DNA of 64,000 nucleotides from Pontibacter oryzae (GTDB taxonomy: Bacteria; Bacteroidota; Bacteroidia; Cytophagales; Hymenobacteraceae), in the NCBI RefSeq assembly GCF_003576375.1, contig NZ_QWGE01000006.1:1-64000 (forward strand), given 5' to 3'. A program made the position numbers and the translations under genes. The notes beneath the pieces are model-generated. The model was not told the DNA's origin, made no database searches, and worked only from the letters and a program-made list of their open reading frames with translations. Shown one piece after another: positions 7,528-16,704 of this stretch; the first letter of the stretch is position 1; each line of letters starts with the position of its first letter.

Positions 7528-8724
7528 TTGAAAGCACCGCAGCAACATATCATCATTAAGGGCCATGGCGCCATCTCTCCGCTTGGGCATGATGCCAGCA
7601 CTGTGGCAGCGGCTTATGCTTCCGGCGTTCCCGCTTTTAAAACCATACTTCACCAGGGCATAGCCACGCCTGTTGCGGCACTTACACAAGAGGCAGAGCA
7701 GCAGCTTAACTCGTTACTGGACTCTAACCCAAGCTATAAGCAATTAGACCGCTCGGTACTGATGGCGGTGTACGCGGCAAGGCAGGCAAGTATGGCAGCC
7801 GGCTGGCTCACCGAAGATGCTTCCGTTGCGGATGACCTTGGCGTGAACATTGGCTCCTCGCGTGGGGCAACAGGCCTGTTTGAGCAGCATTTTGAGGATT
7901 TTCAGCACAAGCAGCTTTCTTCATCTGCCTCCCCTACCACGACTCTCGGCAACTTATCCAGTTGGGTGGCGCATGCCGTAAACGCTGGTGGCGCTCAAAT
8001 AAGCCATTCCATTACCTGCAGCACAGCCCTGATGGCGCTTGCCAACGGGGTTGCCTGGCTCAGGGCAGGCATGGCCAAACGTTTCCTGGTGGGTGGCACC
8101 GAAGCACCGCTCACCGATTTCACCATCGCCCAAATGAAAGCCGTTGGCATTTATTCCAAGCTTTCTGGCCATCCATTTCCTTGCCAACCTTACGCTCTGG
8201 AAAAACAGAACACCTTTACGCTGGGGGAGGGAGCCGCGGTTTTCGCCATCGAACAAAGCGATTCGCTTCAGCCAGGTGATGTTCTGGTAGAAGCCGTGGG
8301 CATGGGCTTTGAGAAGCTCGTGAGCAAAACCGGCATCTCGGCAGAAGGTATAAACTTCCAGAAATCCATGCGGCATGCGCTGTCGCAACTCTCTCCCGAA
8401 GACCAGACAGTACACCTGATCATCACCCACACACCCGGCACCCGCGCCGGCGACAAGGCTGAGTTGGCTGCCATTGAGGCTGTTTTTGGGGCTGCTACAC
8501 CGGTGGCCATTACTACAAACAAATGGCTTATTGGTCATACTCTGGGGGCTTCAGGTGCGCTCAGTATGGATTATGCCATACATATACTTAAGCAGCAACA
8601 GTACACCTCACCTACCTACGCTCATGTGCTTACGCCACAAAATCACAAAGCTATAAAGCGCATCATGGTAAATGCCGCTGGTTTTGGTGGGAACGCATCT
8701 AGTGTGATTATCGCATTGGCTTGA
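7528..8724 (+). CDS. FabF-like beta-ketoacyl synthase at the end of the biotin locus
   Basis: Condensing enzyme of the KAS I/II type. The complete Cys-His-His triad is visible: Cys164 in SITCSTALMAL, His301 in THTPGTRAG and His337 in LIGHTLGASGA. GEGAAVFA and the final NAAGFGGNAS are also typical. At 398 residues it is slightly short for FabF and is not a FabH-type BioZ. No ATG is available in frame near the N-terminus; TTG at 7528 is the best start and sits just after a strong -7 box. Position after bioA suggests a role in building the pimeloyl precursor, since no bioC, bioH or bioG is visible here. That role is inference; a separate fatty-acid or polyketide function is possible. Confidence 0.85.
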   Translation: MKAPQQHIIIKGHGAISPLGHDASTVAAAYASGVPAFKTILHQGIATPVAALTQEAEQQLNSLLDSNPSYKQLDRSVLMAVYAARQASMAAGWLTEDASVADDLGVNIGSSRGATGLFEQHFEDFQHKQLSSSASPTTTLGNLSSWVAHAVNAGGAQISHSITCSTALMALANGVAWLRAGMAKRFLVGGTEAPLTDFTIAQMKAVGIYSKLSGHPFPCQPYALEKQNTFTLGEGAAVFAIEQSDSLQPGDVLVEAVGMGFEKLVSKTGISAEGINFQKSMRHALSQLSPEDQTVHLIITHTPGTRAGDKAELAAIEAVFGAATPVAITTNKWLIGHTLGASGALSMDYAIHILKQQQYTSPTYAHVLTPQNHKAIKRIMVNAAGFGGNASSVIIALA

Positions 8725-8741
8725 TTCTAACAAATCCAATT

Positions 8742-8774
8742 AGCCTCTTTGCATCAAATAAGGCTGTCTTTTTT
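8742..8774 (+). terminator. Probable terminator after the biotin locus
   Basis: AGCCT (8742-8746) pairs with AGGCT (8761-8765), followed after GTC by a run of six T. The stem is short, so the call is tentative, but the position between the ketoacyl synthase stop and the aspartate kinase promoter fits. Confidence 0.4.
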
Positions 8775-8830
8775 AGTTTTTATACTTTCTCTGTTTTAAC
8801 TTGTCGATCATTATTGACCCCATTTTTTGC

Positions 8831-8838
8831 TATTTTTG
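8831..8838 (+). promoter_or_regulatory. Candidate -7 element for the aspartate kinase operon
   Basis: TATTTTTG matches TAnnTTTG, 33 bases before the lysC start. Upstream TTG triplets (8801, 8814) are not at the ideal distance, so the -33 part is uncertain. Confidence 0.35.
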
Positions 8839-8871
8839 TAAGTAAAACATTATTCATTTTTTAGTTTCTAA

Positions 8872-10203
8872 ATGAAAATACTAAAATTCGGCGGCACCTC
8901 TGTGGGGTCTGCTGAGAGAATGAAGGCAGTTGCCTCCCTCATCCATAACGGTGAGCCTAAAATTGTAGTGCTGTCGGCTATGTCGGGCACTACCAACGCG
9001 TTGGTGCAGATCGCAGAAACGCTGTACCAGAACAATCACTCCGAAGCGAAGGCGCTTATCCAGGCGCTGCACGATAAGTATAAACAGGTAGTAGAAGAAC
9101 TCTACATCACCAATGATAAGAAGAAACAGGCCAACGAGTTGCTCACCCAGCATTTCGAGTACCTCACCGCCTTTACCTTGGATCTGTTCACGATCCATGA
9201 GGAGCGTGCCGTGCTGGCGCAGGGCGAGTTGCTTAGCACAGCCTTGTTCCAGCTTTTCCTGGAGGAGCAAAGTATAAACTCTGTGCTGCTGCCGGCCCTT
9301 AGCTTCATGAAGATCGATGAGAACGAGGAGCCTGACAACGCATACATCGAAAAGCAGCTGAGAAAAGAGCTGGAAAAATACACAGGTACAGAGCTTTTCA
9401 TCACGCAGGGCTTTATTTGCCGCAACGCGTTCGGCGAGATCGACAATCTGAAGCGTGGAGGCTCCGATTACTCTGCCTCGCTGATCGGCGCTGCCGCTGA
9501 CGCATCTGAGATACAGATCTGGACGGACATTGACGGGATGCACAACAACGACCCGCGCATTGTTAAGAACACTTACCCAATTGCGGAACTGTCGTTTGAC
9601 GAGGCGGCCGAGCTGGCATACTTTGGGGCAAAGATTCTGCACCCGAGCAGCGTGTTGCCAGCCAAGCAGAAGAACATCCCGGTAAAGCTGCTAAACACCA
9701 TGCAGCCGGAGGCAAAAGGTACAACCATCAGTGCCGAAGCCGAGGGCGGAAGAATTAAAGCGGTTGCCGCAAAAGATGGCATTACGGCCATCAAGATAAA
9801 ATCTGGCCGCATGTTGCTGGCTTATGGTTTCCTGCGCAGCGTGTTCGAGGTATTTGAGCGCTACAAAACGCCAATCGACATGATCACCACGTCTGAGGTT
9901 GCCGTGTCCCTGACTATTGACAGCGATAAATACCTCAATGAGATTATCTCAGAGCTGAAGGAATTTGGGCAAGTGGAAGTAGACCGCGACCAAACAATTA
10001 TCTGCGTGGTAGGTGATTTTATTTCGGAACGCAGCGGTTCGGGCTTAGCTATTTTTGAGTCGCTGCAGCACATTGCCCTCCGCATGATATCTTACGGCGG
10101 AAGCAAGAATAATATCAGCCTCCTGATCAACACCACCGACAAGGTGGAGGCACTTACAAAACTGAATGATGGAATTTTTGACAGAAACAGCGCCGATGCT
10201 TAA
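8872..10203 (+). CDS. lysC: Aspartate kinase
   Basis: Phosphorylates aspartate, the committed step toward lysine, threonine and methionine. The 443-residue monofunctional enzyme begins with the signature KFGGTSVG and carries FLCR-like FICRNAFGEIDNLKRGGSDYSASL, split between nucleotide and aspartate contacts. Two C-terminal ACT domains start near residue 305 (IKIKSGRM) and are the expected site of amino-acid feedback. Its last eight bases overlap the lysA start chosen here, so the pair is one operon dedicated to lysine or diaminopimelate, while hom lies on the opposite strand a kilobase away. No homoserine dehydrogenase domain is fused. Confidence 0.94.
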   Translation: MKILKFGGTSVGSAERMKAVASLIHNGEPKIVVLSAMSGTTNALVQIAETLYQNNHSEAKALIQALHDKYKQVVEELYITNDKKKQANELLTQHFEYLTAFTLDLFTIHEERAVLAQGELLSTALFQLFLEEQSINSVLLPALSFMKIDENEEPDNAYIEKQLRKELEKYTGTELFITQGFICRNAFGEIDNLKRGGSDYSASLIGAAADASEIQIWTDIDGMHNNDPRIVKNTYPIAELSFDEAAELAYFGAKILHPSSVLPAKQKNIPVKLLNTMQPEAKGTTISAEAEGGRIKAVAAKDGITAIKIKSGRMLLAYGFLRSVFEVFERYKTPIDMITTSEVAVSLTIDSDKYLNEIISELKEFGQVEVDRDQTIICVVGDFISERSGSGLAIFESLQHIALRMISYGGSKNNISLLINTTDKVEALTKLNDGIFDRNSADA

Positions 10204-11338
10204 CCTTAACCTGGAGCAGCTGCAGCAACACGCTACGCCGCTTTATGTATATGATATGAACATGTTGCGCCAAACTTTACAAAACGCGCAGCAGGAAGCC
10301 GGCAAGTATAACTTTCATGTGCACTATGCCCTGAAAGCCAATGCCAACACACCTATACTTAACGAAATGCGCCAGCACGGCTTTGGGGCAGACTGTGTAA
10401 GTGGCAACGAAGTAAAAGCCGCTATCGAGAATGGATTCACGCCGCAAGAAGTTGTTTTTGCAGGTGTAGGTAAATCCGATGACGAGATAAACTACGCCTT
10501 GGACCAGCAGATTTTCTGCTTCAACTGCGAGTCGAAGCATGAGTTGGAGGTACTGAATGAGCTCGCTGAGAAGAAGGATACCATAGCCCGCGTGGCGCTC
10601 CGCATCAACCCGAATGTAAACGCCAACACGCACAAGTATATTACCACTGGCCTCGAGGAAAACAAATTCGGAATTAATGCTTGGGAGCTGGATAGCGTTA
10701 TCGAACTGTTGCAGCAACTCAAGCATATAAAGCTGATCGGCATCCACTTCCACATTGGCTCCCAAATCACGGACCTGACGGTTTTCAAGAACCTTTGCAC
10801 GCGTGTAAACGAGTTTCAGGAGTGGTTCATGGCCCATAACATCCGTCTGGAGCACCTGAATGTGGGCGGCGGCCTTGGCGTGGATTACTACCATCCGGAG
10901 CAAAACCCGATACCGGACTTCGCGGCATACTTTGGGCTGTTTAACCAATTCTTAGAATTGAGACCCGGCCAGCAGGTGCACTTTGAGTTAGGCCGCTCCC
11001 TGGTGGCGCAATGCGGAACATTGATTTCAAAAGTGCTTTACATCAAAAATGGTATCTCCACCAACTTTGCCATACTTGATGCCGGCATGACGGAATTGAT
11101 CCGCCCGGCTTTATACCAATCCTACCACAAAATAGTGAACCTGACGAGCCAAAAGCCAGAGGTGCGCTACGATGTGGTTGGCCCGATCTGCGAGTCGAGC
11201 GACTGCTTTGGAAAGGCAGTGATGCTGCCCGAAACCAATCGCGGCGATCTTATTGCAATTAGAACTGCCGGTGCTTATGGCGAGGTAATGGCTTCGGCGT
11301 ATAACCTGCGCACAAAGGCAGAGGCTATTTACGTATAG
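10196..11338 (+). CDS. lysA: Diaminopimelate decarboxylase
   Basis: Fold-type III PLP enzyme that converts meso-diaminopimelate to lysine. The N-terminus TPLYVYD is followed by HYALKANAN with the PLP lysine, then HFHIGSQI, NVGGGLGVDY and the active-site CESSDCFG. ATG 10196 is preferred because it places TPLYVYD at the normal distance and overlaps the lysC stop by eight bases; ATG 10166 or 10169 would add ten or nine residues. The 380-residue length is slightly short but complete. A strong terminator follows. Confidence 0.94.
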   Translation: MLNLNLEQLQQHATPLYVYDMNMLRQTLQNAQQEAGKYNFHVHYALKANANTPILNEMRQHGFGADCVSGNEVKAAIENGFTPQEVVFAGVGKSDDEINYALDQQIFCFNCESKHELEVLNELAEKKDTIARVALRINPNVNANTHKYITTGLEENKFGINAWELDSVIELLQQLKHIKLIGIHFHIGSQITDLTVFKNLCTRVNEFQEWFMAHNIRLEHLNVGGGLGVDYYHPEQNPIPDFAAYFGLFNQFLELRPGQQVHFELGRSLVAQCGTLISKVLYIKNGISTNFAILDAGMTELIRPALYQSYHKIVNLTSQKPEVRYDVVGPICESSDCFGKAVMLPETNRGDLIAIRTAGAYGEVMASAYNLRTKAEAIYV

Positions 11339-11360
11339 CCAGAACGAAGCATAAAAACAG

Positions 11361-11393
11361 AAAAGCCAGCCTCGGTTAAGGGGCTGGCTTTTC
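11361..11393. terminator. Bidirectional intrinsic terminator
   Basis: AAAAGCCAGCC pairs with GGCTGGCTTTT around a ten-base loop between convergent lysA and the minus-strand lipoprotein gene. Confidence 0.85.
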
Positions 11394-11414
11394 TAATTTT
11401 TATGCTTTTATACT

Positions 11415-12143
11415 TTACCTGTGGCTGCCGGAGCGGCTTCTTCTATCTGCCAATCGCTGATTTGCTTCGGGCACCTCCAGGGATACCACAAAGTCAGGCT
11501 CGGCGTGCGCAATGCCATCCTGGCCGTTTAAGTAGTTTGCAAGCTCTAATGCGTTTCCTTCAGAGTTTTTATCCACGCGCAGCAGATAGGTTTCTCCGCT
11601 TAACGGCATAAGCACCTCTGCGTTGTAGGTTGCCGCCAAACTGGCCAGTGCCTCAGTGTTTCCTTCTTTCACGGTTACAATGGCTTCGTTACTAACGCCA
11701 AGCAAACCGTCGCTGTTCAAGAAATATGGAGATACATATGCGATTGCCGGGTCTTCGGCCAATATCTCCATGGCTACCTCTACCTGCTTGCAGTTTAGGC
11801 CGTTCACCAACTCAATGTTATGCAGCATAGCAGAGTTAGTGCTCAATTGGCCTTTCTTCTCTTCCACAAAATTATATTTGGCCACAACGCTTGCCTCCTC
11901 CTCCGGACTTAAGCCTGATTCGAAAGCCACCAAAATCTGCTTGGTAAATACATTGCCAAGGCTCTTCTGCTCGTCGCCGTAAAAGTATGTATGAGTTGTG
12001 CAGGCTCTGTTGCCGGCTTGGGCACCTAAAAGTTTAGGGCCTGCTTTAACGTTTTTTATAGGTGAAGCCTCATCTTGCCTGCAGGAAGAGAACAAGAAAG
12101 CTATCATAAGAAATAGGGATAAGGGTATAGCTATTTTCTTCAT
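11415..12143 (-). CDS. Lipoprotein made only of subtilase-prodomain-like segments
   Basis: A 242-residue protein with a lipoprotein signal (Cys21 after LFSS). The body has two similar halves. The first runs from QILVAFESGLS near residue 67; the second contains YLLRVDK, then ANYLNGQDGIAHAEPDF. The last part closely resembles the N-terminal prodomain of fervidolysin- or thermitase-like S8 proteases, where a similar motif just precedes the catalytic domain. Here the protein ends soon after in a basic Arg/Ser tail, and no Asp-His-Ser protease domain follows in any frame. It may be a free intermolecular chaperone or inhibitor of a subtilase, or the remnant of one. Fold assignment is by pattern recall, moderately sure; function is inference. 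Confidence 0.65.
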   Translation of the reverse strand: MKKIAIPLSLFLMIAFLFSSCRQDEASPIKNVKAGPKLLGAQAGNRACTTHTYFYGDEQKSLGNVFTKQILVAFESGLSPEEEASVVAKYNFVEEKKGQLSTNSAMLHNIELVNGLNCKQVEVAMEILAEDPAIAYVSPYFLNSDGLLGVSNEAIVTVKEGNTEALASLAATYNAEVLMPLSGETYLLRVDKNSEGNALELANYLNGQDGIAHAEPDFVVSLEVPEANQRLADRRSRSGSHR

Positions 12144-12147
12144 CTCG

Positions 12148-12184
12148 GTACAAATTAAATCACTAACTATTTGATTATTTGTAC
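12148..12184. repeat. Inverted repeat in front of the prodomain-like lipoprotein gene
   Basis: GTACAAAT (12148-12155) and ATTTGTAC (12177-12184) are exact reverse complements separated by 21 bases. They lie just upstream of the minus-strand start at 12143. It could be an operator or a leader hairpin; nothing distinguishes these. Confidence 0.4.
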
Positions 12185-12316
12185 GGAGAGTTTTATCAAT
12201 TAGCCATGTTTTTGTTAATTAAAAATAAACATAGTGCAAATACTATACTTTAAAAATATAATATATTTATTAATTAAAAAATTGTCTTTATAAAGTATAA
12301 ATGTTGTTTTGCTAAA

Positions 12317-13570
12317 TCATACCAATTCTTCTAGCACCTGGCATGAGGCATTTACTGCCTGATTTGCAGAGATATAGGACGGCAACTGTGCAATAAATGC
12401 CGCGGTTTGCTTTAGGGCAGGTAAATGGGCGAGCAGGTCTTTTCTGAGGATAGTGCCAACGAGTTGCGCGTTTCTGGAATCCACGCCGAAGGAAGTTAGC
12501 TGCAGCCAGGGCAGCTGTGGCAAAAGCTCTGGCCGCGGCGTGCGCAAGTATACCTGAAGCTCGTCTTCTCCCTCAATTTTAAGCTGCACGGGCTCTTCCT
12601 CTTTAGGCAGTTTGGCATACGAATACTTATACCCGGCAAGTGCCGCTGAAACATCGGCCCATACCGCTGAGCCAGTCGGGTGGCTGCCAGCACCACGCCC
12701 TTTCAGAAACTGCGACCCAGCATACTTTGCATGCAACGCCACACCGTTAAACTCCGCCTCCACATAGTATAGTTCAGAATCAGGGAAAACCAACGTGGGC
12801 AATACCTGCAGCTCCAGTCTGTTATGCGCATTAATTTTAGCGGATGCCACCAACCGGAAACGCCCGCCAAGCACCTGCGCCAGGTTAATGTCTTTTTTGC
12901 TGATATGCTGAATGCCTGCACGCAGGACCTGCTCCGGTTTAACAAGCGCCCCGAAGGCATGCGCGGCAATAAGGCTAATCTTGTGCAGGGCATCGTAGCC
13001 GCCTACATCCAGGGTTGGGTCGGCCTCGGCAAAACCCAGTGCCTGTGCTTCTGCCAGCGCCTGCTCATAAGAAAGGCCCTCCGCATCGAGCTTGGTAAGA
13101 ATATAGTTTGATGAGCCGTTAAGTATGCCGCTCACTTCCTGCAGAGGCTCGGTGCCATAGTATGCCTCCAGCGTTCTAAGTATAGGTATGCTGCCACAAA
13201 CGGCTGCCTCATAGAGCAATGTGCCGCAAAACTCTTCCTGCAGCGCCACCAGTTCCGGCAGGTTTTCCGAAATCATCTTCTTGTTGGCCGATACGATGGT
13301 TTTGCCTGCCTCCAGCGCCTGCCGCACAATCAGGAGCGCTTCTTTTGGGTCGCTGATGAGCTCGGCAAAGAGATCTATACTTGTGTCCTGCAACAGCTCC
13401 TGCGGGTCGTAGGTAAAGGCATCGGTGGGCAAGGTGCGTAGCTTTTCGCGGTCTTTTACACAGATCTTTGCCACTTCCAGGTGCGGGTTTTCCTGTAGCA
13501 CATCGTGCAGGCCCTGCCCCACGCAGCCAAACCCAAATATACCAATGCGTTTACCGCTCTTGCTCTTCAT
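12317..13570 (-). CDS. hom: Homoserine dehydrogenase
   Basis: NAD(P)-dependent reduction of aspartate semialdehyde to homoserine, the branch toward methionine and threonine. The 417-residue protein starts with a Rossmann GFGCVGQG (residues 13-20). It contains SANKKMIS, the GILNGSSNYIL substrate motif and EADPTLDVGGYDALHKI with the catalytic lysine. The C-terminus after about residue 345 does not show a clear ACT signature. It is the last gene of metY-metX-hom, overlapping the metX stop by 20 bases, so homoserine supply here is tied to methionine demand. The upstream SAM riboswitch probably controls all three. Confidence 0.93.
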   Translation of the reverse strand: MKSKSGKRIGIFGFGCVGQGLHDVLQENPHLEVAKICVKDREKLRTLPTDAFTYDPQELLQDTSIDLFAELISDPKEALLIVRQALEAGKTIVSANKKMISENLPELVALQEEFCGTLLYEAAVCGSIPILRTLEAYYGTEPLQEVSGILNGSSNYILTKLDAEGLSYEQALAEAQALGFAEADPTLDVGGYDALHKISLIAAHAFGALVKPEQVLRAGIQHISKKDINLAQVLGGRFRLVASAKINAHNRLELQVLPTLVFPDSELYYVEAEFNGVALHAKYAGSQFLKGRGAGSHPTGSAVWADVSAALAGYKYSYAKLPKEEEPVQLKIEGEDELQVYLRTPRPELLPQLPWLQLTSFGVDSRNAQLVGTILRKDLLAHLPALKQTAAFIAQLPSYISANQAVNASCQVLEELV

Positions 13571-14615
13571 AGTTCAGTTCTTCAGTTAGTTGTTTCTGTT
13601 GATAAAAATTCTGTATTGCCTCGGTTAACTGGCCTGCTTCCACCAAAAAACCATCGTGGCCATACTTGGAATTGATGAGGTGAAACGAGGAGCCCGCCAC
13701 ATGCTGATGCAGGAAATACTGCTCCTCCACCGGAAACAGCAGATCCGAATCTACGCCAATAAACAAGCAGCGCGCCTTTACGTGCGCCAGCGCCCGCTCC
13801 GGGCCTCCCCTGTCGCGGCCAATGTTATGCGAGTCCATGGCTTTGGACAGCAGCCAGTACGTATAGGCGTTAAACCTGCCGGCAAGCTTTTCGCCCTGGT
13901 ACACTTGGTAGCTGGCAGCCCGGAAGTTATCGGTGATGCTGTGCCCCGGCTCCTGCTGCGCCTCGTTGTAAGTATGGTAGTGGCGGTACGAAAGCATGGC
14001 AATGGCACGTGCCGTTTTCAACCCTTCGCTGCCGGCGTCTTCGGTGCTATCGGCCCAACTAGGGTCCTGCCGGATGGCCATGCGCTGCGTTTCGTTAAAG
14101 GCAATGCCCCACGGCGAGTGCCGCCCGTTGCTGGCCACATGCACCAGGTTCTGAAACACATCGGGCTTTTGTAGCACCCACTCCAACGCCTGTTGCCCTC
14201 CCAGCGAGCCACCCAGCAATGTATGAATTTGAGTGAATCCCAAATCTTCCCGCAGCAGATCAAAAGCGCCAACTATGTCGCGGTTAGTAAGCTGCGGAAA
14301 CGCATGGAAGTATGGCTGCAGGGTTCGGGGGTTTACAGAGAGCGGACCTGTGGAGCCGTAGCAACCGCCTAGCGCGTTAGCACAAACCACAAACCTCTCG
14401 CGCGGATCAAACAGCTTGCCCTCCCCGAACAGGTCGCACCACCATTCGGTAAAGTCAGAGTTGCCGGTGAGGGCATGGCAGACCCACAGCACGTTGCTCC
14501 GTTCCGGGTTTAGCGTGCCGTAGGTGGTGTAGGCCAGCTGAAAACCGGGCAGCACCGCCCCCGATTCCAGTTTATACTCTTGCTGATGATGAAATATGTG
14601 GTGTGTTTTAGGCAT
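13551..14615 (-). CDS. metX: Homoserine O-acetyltransferase
   Basis: Alpha/beta-hydrolase-fold enzyme that acetylates homoserine with acetyl-CoA for methionine synthesis. Motifs are WVCHALTGNSD near residues 44-54, the nucleophile elbow GGSLGGQQALEW near residue 135, IGVDSDLLFPV with the catalytic Asp, and YGHDGFLVE with the His. At 354 residues the length is normal. It sits between metY, 7 bases upstream, and hom, which it overlaps. Pairing with metY indicates the direct sulfhydrylation route. Confidence 0.93.
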   Translation of the reverse strand: MPKTHHIFHHQQEYKLESGAVLPGFQLAYTTYGTLNPERSNVLWVCHALTGNSDFTEWWCDLFGEGKLFDPRERFVVCANALGGCYGSTGPLSVNPRTLQPYFHAFPQLTNRDIVGAFDLLREDLGFTQIHTLLGGSLGGQQALEWVLQKPDVFQNLVHVASNGRHSPWGIAFNETQRMAIRQDPSWADSTEDAGSEGLKTARAIAMLSYRHYHTYNEAQQEPGHSITDNFRAASYQVYQGEKLAGRFNAYTYWLLSKAMDSHNIGRDRGGPERALAHVKARCLFIGVDSDLLFPVEEQYFLHQHVAGSSFHLINSKYGHDGFLVEAGQLTEAIQNFYQQKQLTEELNYEEQER

Positions 14616-14622
14616 TGTTAAA

Positions 14623-15960
<1,338 letters not shown>

Positions 15961-16092
15961 TTAGATAAAATGTAGATTAGATTTGCTTTAAGATGGGCCA
16001 CAGGCATAAATGGCTATGGCAAGGCTGGCGCAACAGGCACAGGCCTGCCGGTAAACCTTAAGGTATGGATTTGCTAGATGCGGGTGTTTAGT

Positions 16093-16239
16093 TTAGCAGC
16101 AACAATAGCCACGCATGCAACACATGGGCATGTGCATGACATTAACCTCCGGAGAAGAGGCAAAATAGAAAGTATGCGGCATTTGGCCTGCCGGCAAAAA
16201 TGATACTACGCGTTGTGTTGGCTTGATTCCCTTTTTCAT
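16093..16239 (-). CDS. Short Met/Cys-rich leader peptide of the methionine operon
   Basis: An open frame of 48 codons starts with ATG-AAA-AAG at 16239, just 3' of the riboswitch core, and ends 147 bases before metY. Its last 14 residues are MHMPMCCMRGYCCC: four Met and five Cys codons immediately before the stop. Such runs of the amino acids made by the pathway are the hallmark of ribosome-mediated attenuation or translational coupling. I see no poly-U terminator between it and metY, so a control of translation or mRNA stability is as likely as transcription attenuation. No Shine-Dalgarno is expected in this phylum. The coding claim is an inference from codon content and position. Confidence 0.5.
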   Translation of the reverse strand: MKKGIKPTQRVVSFLPAGQMPHTFYFASSPEVNVMHMPMCCMRGYCCC

Positions 16240-16249
16240 TTTTCGTATC

Positions 16250-16359
16250 AATTTATATTCGTCCGGCACCCTGCCGAACTCAGGAATTAGCACCTTAACA
16301 CCGATGGTTAGGTTGCTAGCGCTTCACAGAGCCTGTCTCTTCACGCTTCTTTATAAATC
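16250..16359 (-). ncRNA. SAM-I-type (S-box) riboswitch
   Basis: Read on the minus strand, TTTATA (complement of 16352-16357) can pair with TATAAA (complement of 16252-16257) to form P1. Between them lie GAAGAGACAGGCTCTGTGAAG, interpretable as the 5' side of the aptamer, then GCTAGCAACC (complement of 16311-16320) and AAGGTGCTAATTCC (complement of 16283-16296). The GCAACC and GGTGCTAATTCC strings are diagnostic of S-box RNAs. SAM binding should reduce expression of metY-metX-hom, which produces the methionine precursor. The expression platform is not obvious. Confidence 0.88.
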
Positions 16360-16704
16360 AATAACCGCAAAGGGCGTATTGACTTGATGTTGCAAGTATA
16401 CGGGGCGTATTTTTAAAAAGCCAAACATTTTTAACTTTTTTTGAAATTTCAGTTTTGAACCGGCTGCTCCCTTTCGATTTTCATACTTCACAAATCATAC
16501 TTGCAACGCGATCTGCTATACTTGTTACATGCTATTGATGCCTACACAGAAAAATGGCACCTCCGTTGCGCAAAGGCATACTTTGAGCGAGCGATAATTT
16601 TTCTCTCACTGCTTACTAATTATTTTAGTCAAAAAATCCTATCTTCGAGGCTTAGGAGCTGGCGCTCTGCCAGCCGTGCAGGAGAAGAGAAACGTAGTTG
16701 AGCC
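16360..16704. other. Intergenic region between the methionine riboswitch and xseA
   Basis: This holds both divergent promoters. It contains three copies of the YATACTT heptamer in 42 bases (16482-16488, 16496-16502, 16517-16523). A TATCTTCG box at 16640-16647 is one mismatch from TAnnTTTG and may be the xseA -7 element. No convincing gene is seen. Confidence 0.45.

Noticed and set aside
7560..7620. A downstream ATG start for the ketoacyl synthase
   Set aside because: The ATG triplets near 7565 and 7590 are out of frame or would delete the conserved first strand of the synthase.
16240..16293. Longer minus-strand leader frame starting from GTG inside the riboswitch
   Set aside because: The added 18 codons are made of the conserved aptamer sequence; the ATG at 16239 is a better start.
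16501..16701. Short plus-strand open frame of 66 codons before xseA
   Set aside because: It spans the promoter gap with repeated YATACTT words, has an unusual composition and matches no family pattern.
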